Of a DNA stretch of 8,797 nt, positions 6,778-8,797 are shown piece after piece. This DNA comes from Flavobacteriales bacterium (GTDB lineage: Bacteria; Bacteroidota; Bacteroidia; Flavobacteriales; BACL11). How positions within the stretch are numbered: the first letter of the stretch is position 1; each line of letters starts with the position of its first letter. Position numbers and translations under genes: made by a program. The notes under the pieces were generated by a model, which was not told the origin of the DNA, did no database searches, and saw nothing but the letters and a program-made list of their open reading frames with translations. The stretch is from contig NYTT01000094.1 in assembly GCA_002683775.1 (NCBI GenBank), forward strand, positions 1-8,797, read 5' to 3'.

Positions 6778-7323
6778 ATGAAAATTTATACAAAAAAAGG
6801 AGACTCAGGAAGTACTCAGTTATTGGGAGGCACAATAGTTAAAAAAAATCATACCAGACTTGAATGCTATGGAACTATTGATGAGCTAAATGCATTTGTT
6901 GGAAACATTTATGACGACATAGAAAAAAAATCACATAAAAACTTCCTTTTCAAAATACAAAATCAACTTTTTAATTTAGGATCTTGTATAGCATACGATG
7001 GTAAAAAATCAACACTTAATTTACCAAATATAACTGAAAATGATGTTTCATTAATTGAATCTGAAATAGATAAAATAGACAATAAACTTCCAGTGCTCAA
7101 GAATTTTATCCTTCCCTCCGGACATACAACTGCATCAAAATGTCATATTGCTAGAACAGTATGTAGAAGAGCCGAGCGTAATTTAATTGCTATTGAACAA
7201 GATGAAAGCATTAATCATTTGCACTTAATTTACCTTAATCGATTATCTGATTATCTTTTTGTTTTAGCAAGATCTATACTCATGGAAAAAGACATTCCAG
7301 CTGTGGAATGGCAAAAAGATTAG
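6778..7323 (+). CDS. PduO-type cob(I)alamin adenosyltransferase
   Basis: Transfers the 5'-deoxyadenosyl group from ATP to cob(I)alamin to make coenzyme B12. At 181 aa it has the usual length of the PduO/ATR family. The N-terminal ATP-binding motif YTKKGDSGSTQLLGG (4-18) is intact. So are YGTIDELNAFVG (31-42), the helix ARTVCRRAER (125-134) with its ATP-contacting arginines, and NRLSDYLFVLAR (154-165) near the active site. The family acts as a trimer with active sites between subunits. Its presence implies use of adenosylcobalamin, for example by methylmalonyl-CoA mutase or a class II ribonucleotide reductase, encoded elsewhere. No cobalamin synthesis genes or cobalamin riboswitch are visible nearby. 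The ATG comes two bases after the methyltransferase stop, indicating co-transcription. Confidence 0.95.
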   Translation: MKIYTKKGDSGSTQLLGGTIVKKNHTRLECYGTIDELNAFVGNIYDDIEKKSHKNFLFKIQNQLFNLGSCIAYDGKKSTLNLPNITENDVSLIESEIDKIDNKLPVLKNFILPSGHTTASKCHIARTVCRRAERNLIAIEQDESINHLHLIYLNRLSDYLFVLARSILMEKDIPAVEWQKD

Positions 7324-7352
7324 TAATTCGATCTATAAGTCAATAAAAAATA

Positions 7353-7360
7353 TAATTTTG
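7353..7360 (+). promoter_or_regulatory. -7 promoter box for the DUF2795 gene
   Basis: TAATTTTG matches TAnnTTTG and ends 23 nt before the ATG at 7384. It suggests that the small gene has its own promoter in the 60-nt gap after the adenosyltransferase gene, besides possible read-through. No clear -33 element is seen. Confidence 0.5.
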
Positions 7361-7383
7361 CAAAAAACTTAAACACCAATAAG

Positions 7384-7611
7384 ATGTACTGGACTTTAGA
7401 ATTAGCATCAAAATTAGAGGATGCGCCCTGGCCTGCAACAAAAGATGAGTTAATTGATTTTGCAATACGCTCTGGTGCTCCAATGGAAGTTGTAGAAAAT
7501 TTACAAGAACTTGTTGAAGAAGAGATTGGCATGCAATGGGACACTATTGAAGATATCTGGCCAGACTACCCTACAAAAGATGATTTTTTCTTTAATGAAG
7601 ATGAATATTAA
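7384..7611 (+). CDS. DUF2795 family protein of unknown function
   Basis: A 75-aa acidic protein matching, from memory, the strongly conserved Bacteroidota small protein that begins MYWTLELASKLEDAPWPATK and ends WPDYPTKDDFFFNEDEY. The middle (KDELIDFAIRSGAPMEVVENL, 20-40) looks like two short helices, as in other DUF2795 proteins. The C-terminal third is rich in Asp, Glu and aromatic residues. It has no signal peptide and no membrane segment, so it should be cytoplasmic. It lies between the cobalamin adenosyltransferase and secA, an order I recall from other Bacteroidota. No biochemical role is known to me. The start at 7384 matches the family N-terminus. Confidence 0.93.
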   Translation: MYWTLELASKLEDAPWPATKDELIDFAIRSGAPMEVVENLQELVEEEIGMQWDTIEDIWPDYPTKDDFFFNEDEY

Positions 7612-7637
7612 TTAAAAGGTCAATTTGACTTTTTAAT
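7611..7637 (+). terminator. Probable terminator hairpin (or operator) after the DUF2795 gene
   Basis: Two 13-nt arms, ATTAAAAGGTCAA (7611-7623) and TTGACTTTTTAAT (7625-7637), are complementary except for one G-U pair and surround a single central T. The stem starts at the last base of the DUF2795 stop codon. Its right arm is T-rich and is followed by ATTTTTG, so it can act as an intrinsic terminator, though the stem is AT-rich and weak. Its last base is the first base of the secA -7 box, so an operator role is possible too. Confidence 0.6.
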
Positions 7638-7644
7638 ATTTTTG
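7637..7644 (+). promoter_or_regulatory. -7 promoter box for secA
   Basis: TATTTTTG is an exact TAnnTTTG match, part of the decamer TATTTTTGTA shared with two other promoters in this window. It leaves about 44 nt to the secA start, a longer leader than at the other genes here. It overlaps the right end of the inverted repeat 7611-7637 by one base. Confidence 0.55.
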
Positions 7645-7688
7645 TAAATAATTAAAAGAGTACATTTACTTTCTAAAAAAACAAATAA

Positions 7689-8797
7689 ATGGCAAGTTTT
7701 TTAAATATTATAGGCAAACTATTTGGCAATAAATATGATAAAGATATTAAGGAAATCTCCCCTATTGTCAAAGAAATAAACAAACAGTTTGATAATCTTT
7801 CAAGTCTTTCTAATGATCAGCTAAGAGGTAAGACAAGCAAGTTAAAAAAGCAGATTAAAGATTATGTTGCAATCGAAAGAAAGCAAATTAAAGACTTAAA
7901 AGAAAAATCCCAGAAAGCAACAGCACAAGAAAAAGAAGATTTATATAAAGAAATAGATAGTCTTGAAAAAGTAATTTTAGAAAAAATTGAGATTATTCTA
8001 AACAACATTTTGCCTGAAGCATTTGCTGTAGTAAAAGAAACAGCAAGAAGATTTTCTACAAATGAATCATTAGAAGTATTGGCTACAGAAAATGATAAAG
8101 AATTAGCTACAGTTAAAGATTTTATTAGTATTAATGGAGATAAAGCGATTTACCAAACAAGTTGGGATGCTGCAGGTACTAGCATAAAATGGGACATGAT
8201 ACATTATGATGTTCAATTAATTGGAGGTATTGTTCTACATCAGGGGAAAATTGCTGAGATGCAAACAGGTGAAGGAAAAACTTTATCAGCTACACTTCCT
8301 ATTTACTTAAACTCTCTAACTGAACTTGGAGTTCATCTTGTTACTGTAAATAATTATTTGGCTAAAAGAGATGCACTTTGGATGGGTCCATTATTTCAAT
8401 TTCATGGAATGAGTATTGATTGTATAGACAATCATCAGCCTAACTCACCTGAGCGAAGAAAAGCATACTTAGCAGACATAACATATGGTACAAATAATGA
8501 ATTTGGATTTGATTATTTAAGAGATAACATGTCTAAACGTCCAGAAGATTTAGTACAAAGAAAACTACATTACACGATTGTTGATGAAGTTGACTCTGTT
8601 TTAATAGATGATGCTCGTACACCTTTAATAATATCTGGTCCAACACCACAAGGTGATAAGCATGAATACAATACATATAAACTTAAAATTGATCATCTAG
8701 TAAATGCACAAAGAAAATTAGTTACAACTATTATTTCAGATGCAAAAAAATATCTTGCAGAAAATGATAGTGAGAAAGGCGGAATGAATCTTCTAAG
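7689..8797 (+). CDS. secA: Preprotein translocase subunit SecA (N-terminal part, cut by the window edge)
   Basis: The motor ATPase of Sec protein export, which pushes unfolded preproteins through SecYEG at the inner membrane. The first 369 codons are present and run open to the edge; SecA of this phylum is usually over 1000 aa, so about two thirds is missing. The start MASFLNIIGKLFGNKYDKDI is typical. Residues 55-105 form a charged helical segment (KQIKDLKEKSQK onwards), longer than in E. coli SecA and in line with the lineage-specific insertion in Bacteroidota. Nucleotide-binding domain 1 follows: WDAAGTSIKWDMIHYDVQLIGG (159-180), Walker A MQTGEGKT (191-198), VTVNNYLAKRD (218-228), DITYGTNNEFGFDYLRDNM (263-281), and Walker B VDEVDSVLIDDARTPLIISG (298-317). 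The preprotein-binding domain is just beginning at the edge. Its export role fits the outer-membrane protein gene at 155-604. Confidence 0.98.
   Translation, partial: MASFLNIIGKLFGNKYDKDIKEISPIVKEINKQFDNLSSLSNDQLRGKTSKLKKQIKDYVAIERKQIKDLKEKSQKATAQEKEDLYKEIDSLEKVILEKIEIILNNILPEAFAVVKETARRFSTNESLEVLATENDKELATVKDFISINGDKAIYQTSWDAAGTSIKWDMIHYDVQLIGGIVLHQGKIAEMQTGEGKTLSATLPIYLNSLTELGVHLVTVNNYLAKRDALWMGPLFQFHGMSIDCIDNHQPNSPERRKAYLADITYGTNNEFGFDYLRDNMSKRPEDLVQRKLHYTIVDEVDSVLIDDARTPLIISGPTPQGDKHEYNTYKLKIDHLVNAQRKLVTTIISDAKKYLAENDSEKGGMNLL

Noticed and set aside
7320..7544. 74-codon minus-strand open frame opposite DUF2795
   Set aside because: DUF2795 on the plus strand is strongly conserved and explains the region. 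The antisense frame shows no recognisable feature.
7625..7654. E. coli-like promoter TTGACT ... TAATTA before secA
   Set aside because: The TTGACT is part of the inverted repeat, and Bacteroidota do not use this -35/-10 pair. The TAnnTTTG box at 7637 is the better candidate.

Overview
The window reads as a piece of a low-GC Bacteroidota chromosome, most like a marine Flavobacteriales-type organism. Support comes from several sources. Putative promoters carry the Bacteroidota -7 box (TAnnTTTG) rather than E. coli-type boxes, and the leaders are A/T-rich without Shine-Dalgarno sequences. DUF2795 is present next to secA, and alaS is divergent from an M23 peptidase followed by a MerR regulator. 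All of this is core housekeeping DNA. I see no insertion sequence, integrase, CRISPR array, tRNA or rRNA gene, and no clearly accessory system.

Layout from left to right. Positions 1-36 may be the tail of an upstream gene. At 155-604 lies a small secreted outer-membrane beta-barrel protein with very acidic predicted surface loops. It converges on alaS (651-3242, minus), and a perfect bidirectional terminator separates the two. Divergent from alaS is a two-gene unit: a membrane-anchored LytM/M23 peptidase (3344-4315) overlapping a MerR-type regulator (4315-4566). The MerR gene is broken by, or recoded at, an 11-A run. Its missing C-terminal helix is intact in the next frame up to 4651. It converges, with a 4-nt overlap, on hldD (4648-5613, minus), which makes ADP-heptose for LPS. 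Divergent from hldD is a TraR/DksA-type zinc-finger protein (5652-5981), followed closely by a class I SAM methyltransferase (5990-6775) and a PduO-type cobalamin adenosyltransferase (6778-7323). A small DUF2795 protein (7384-7611) and the 5' part of secA (7689 to the window edge) follow, each with its own -7 box.

Functionally this is a mix of translation (alaS), envelope building and remodelling (M23 peptidase, HldD, outer-membrane protein, SecA export), transcription control (MerR, TraR/DksA-like) and cofactor metabolism (cobalamin adenosylation). The most interesting points are the MerR frameshift at the 11-A tract and the hldD/traR-like intergenic region. In the latter, both -7 boxes end only 4-5 nt from the start codons, which suggests leaderless mRNAs. 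I did not find a convincing undescribed multi-gene system.
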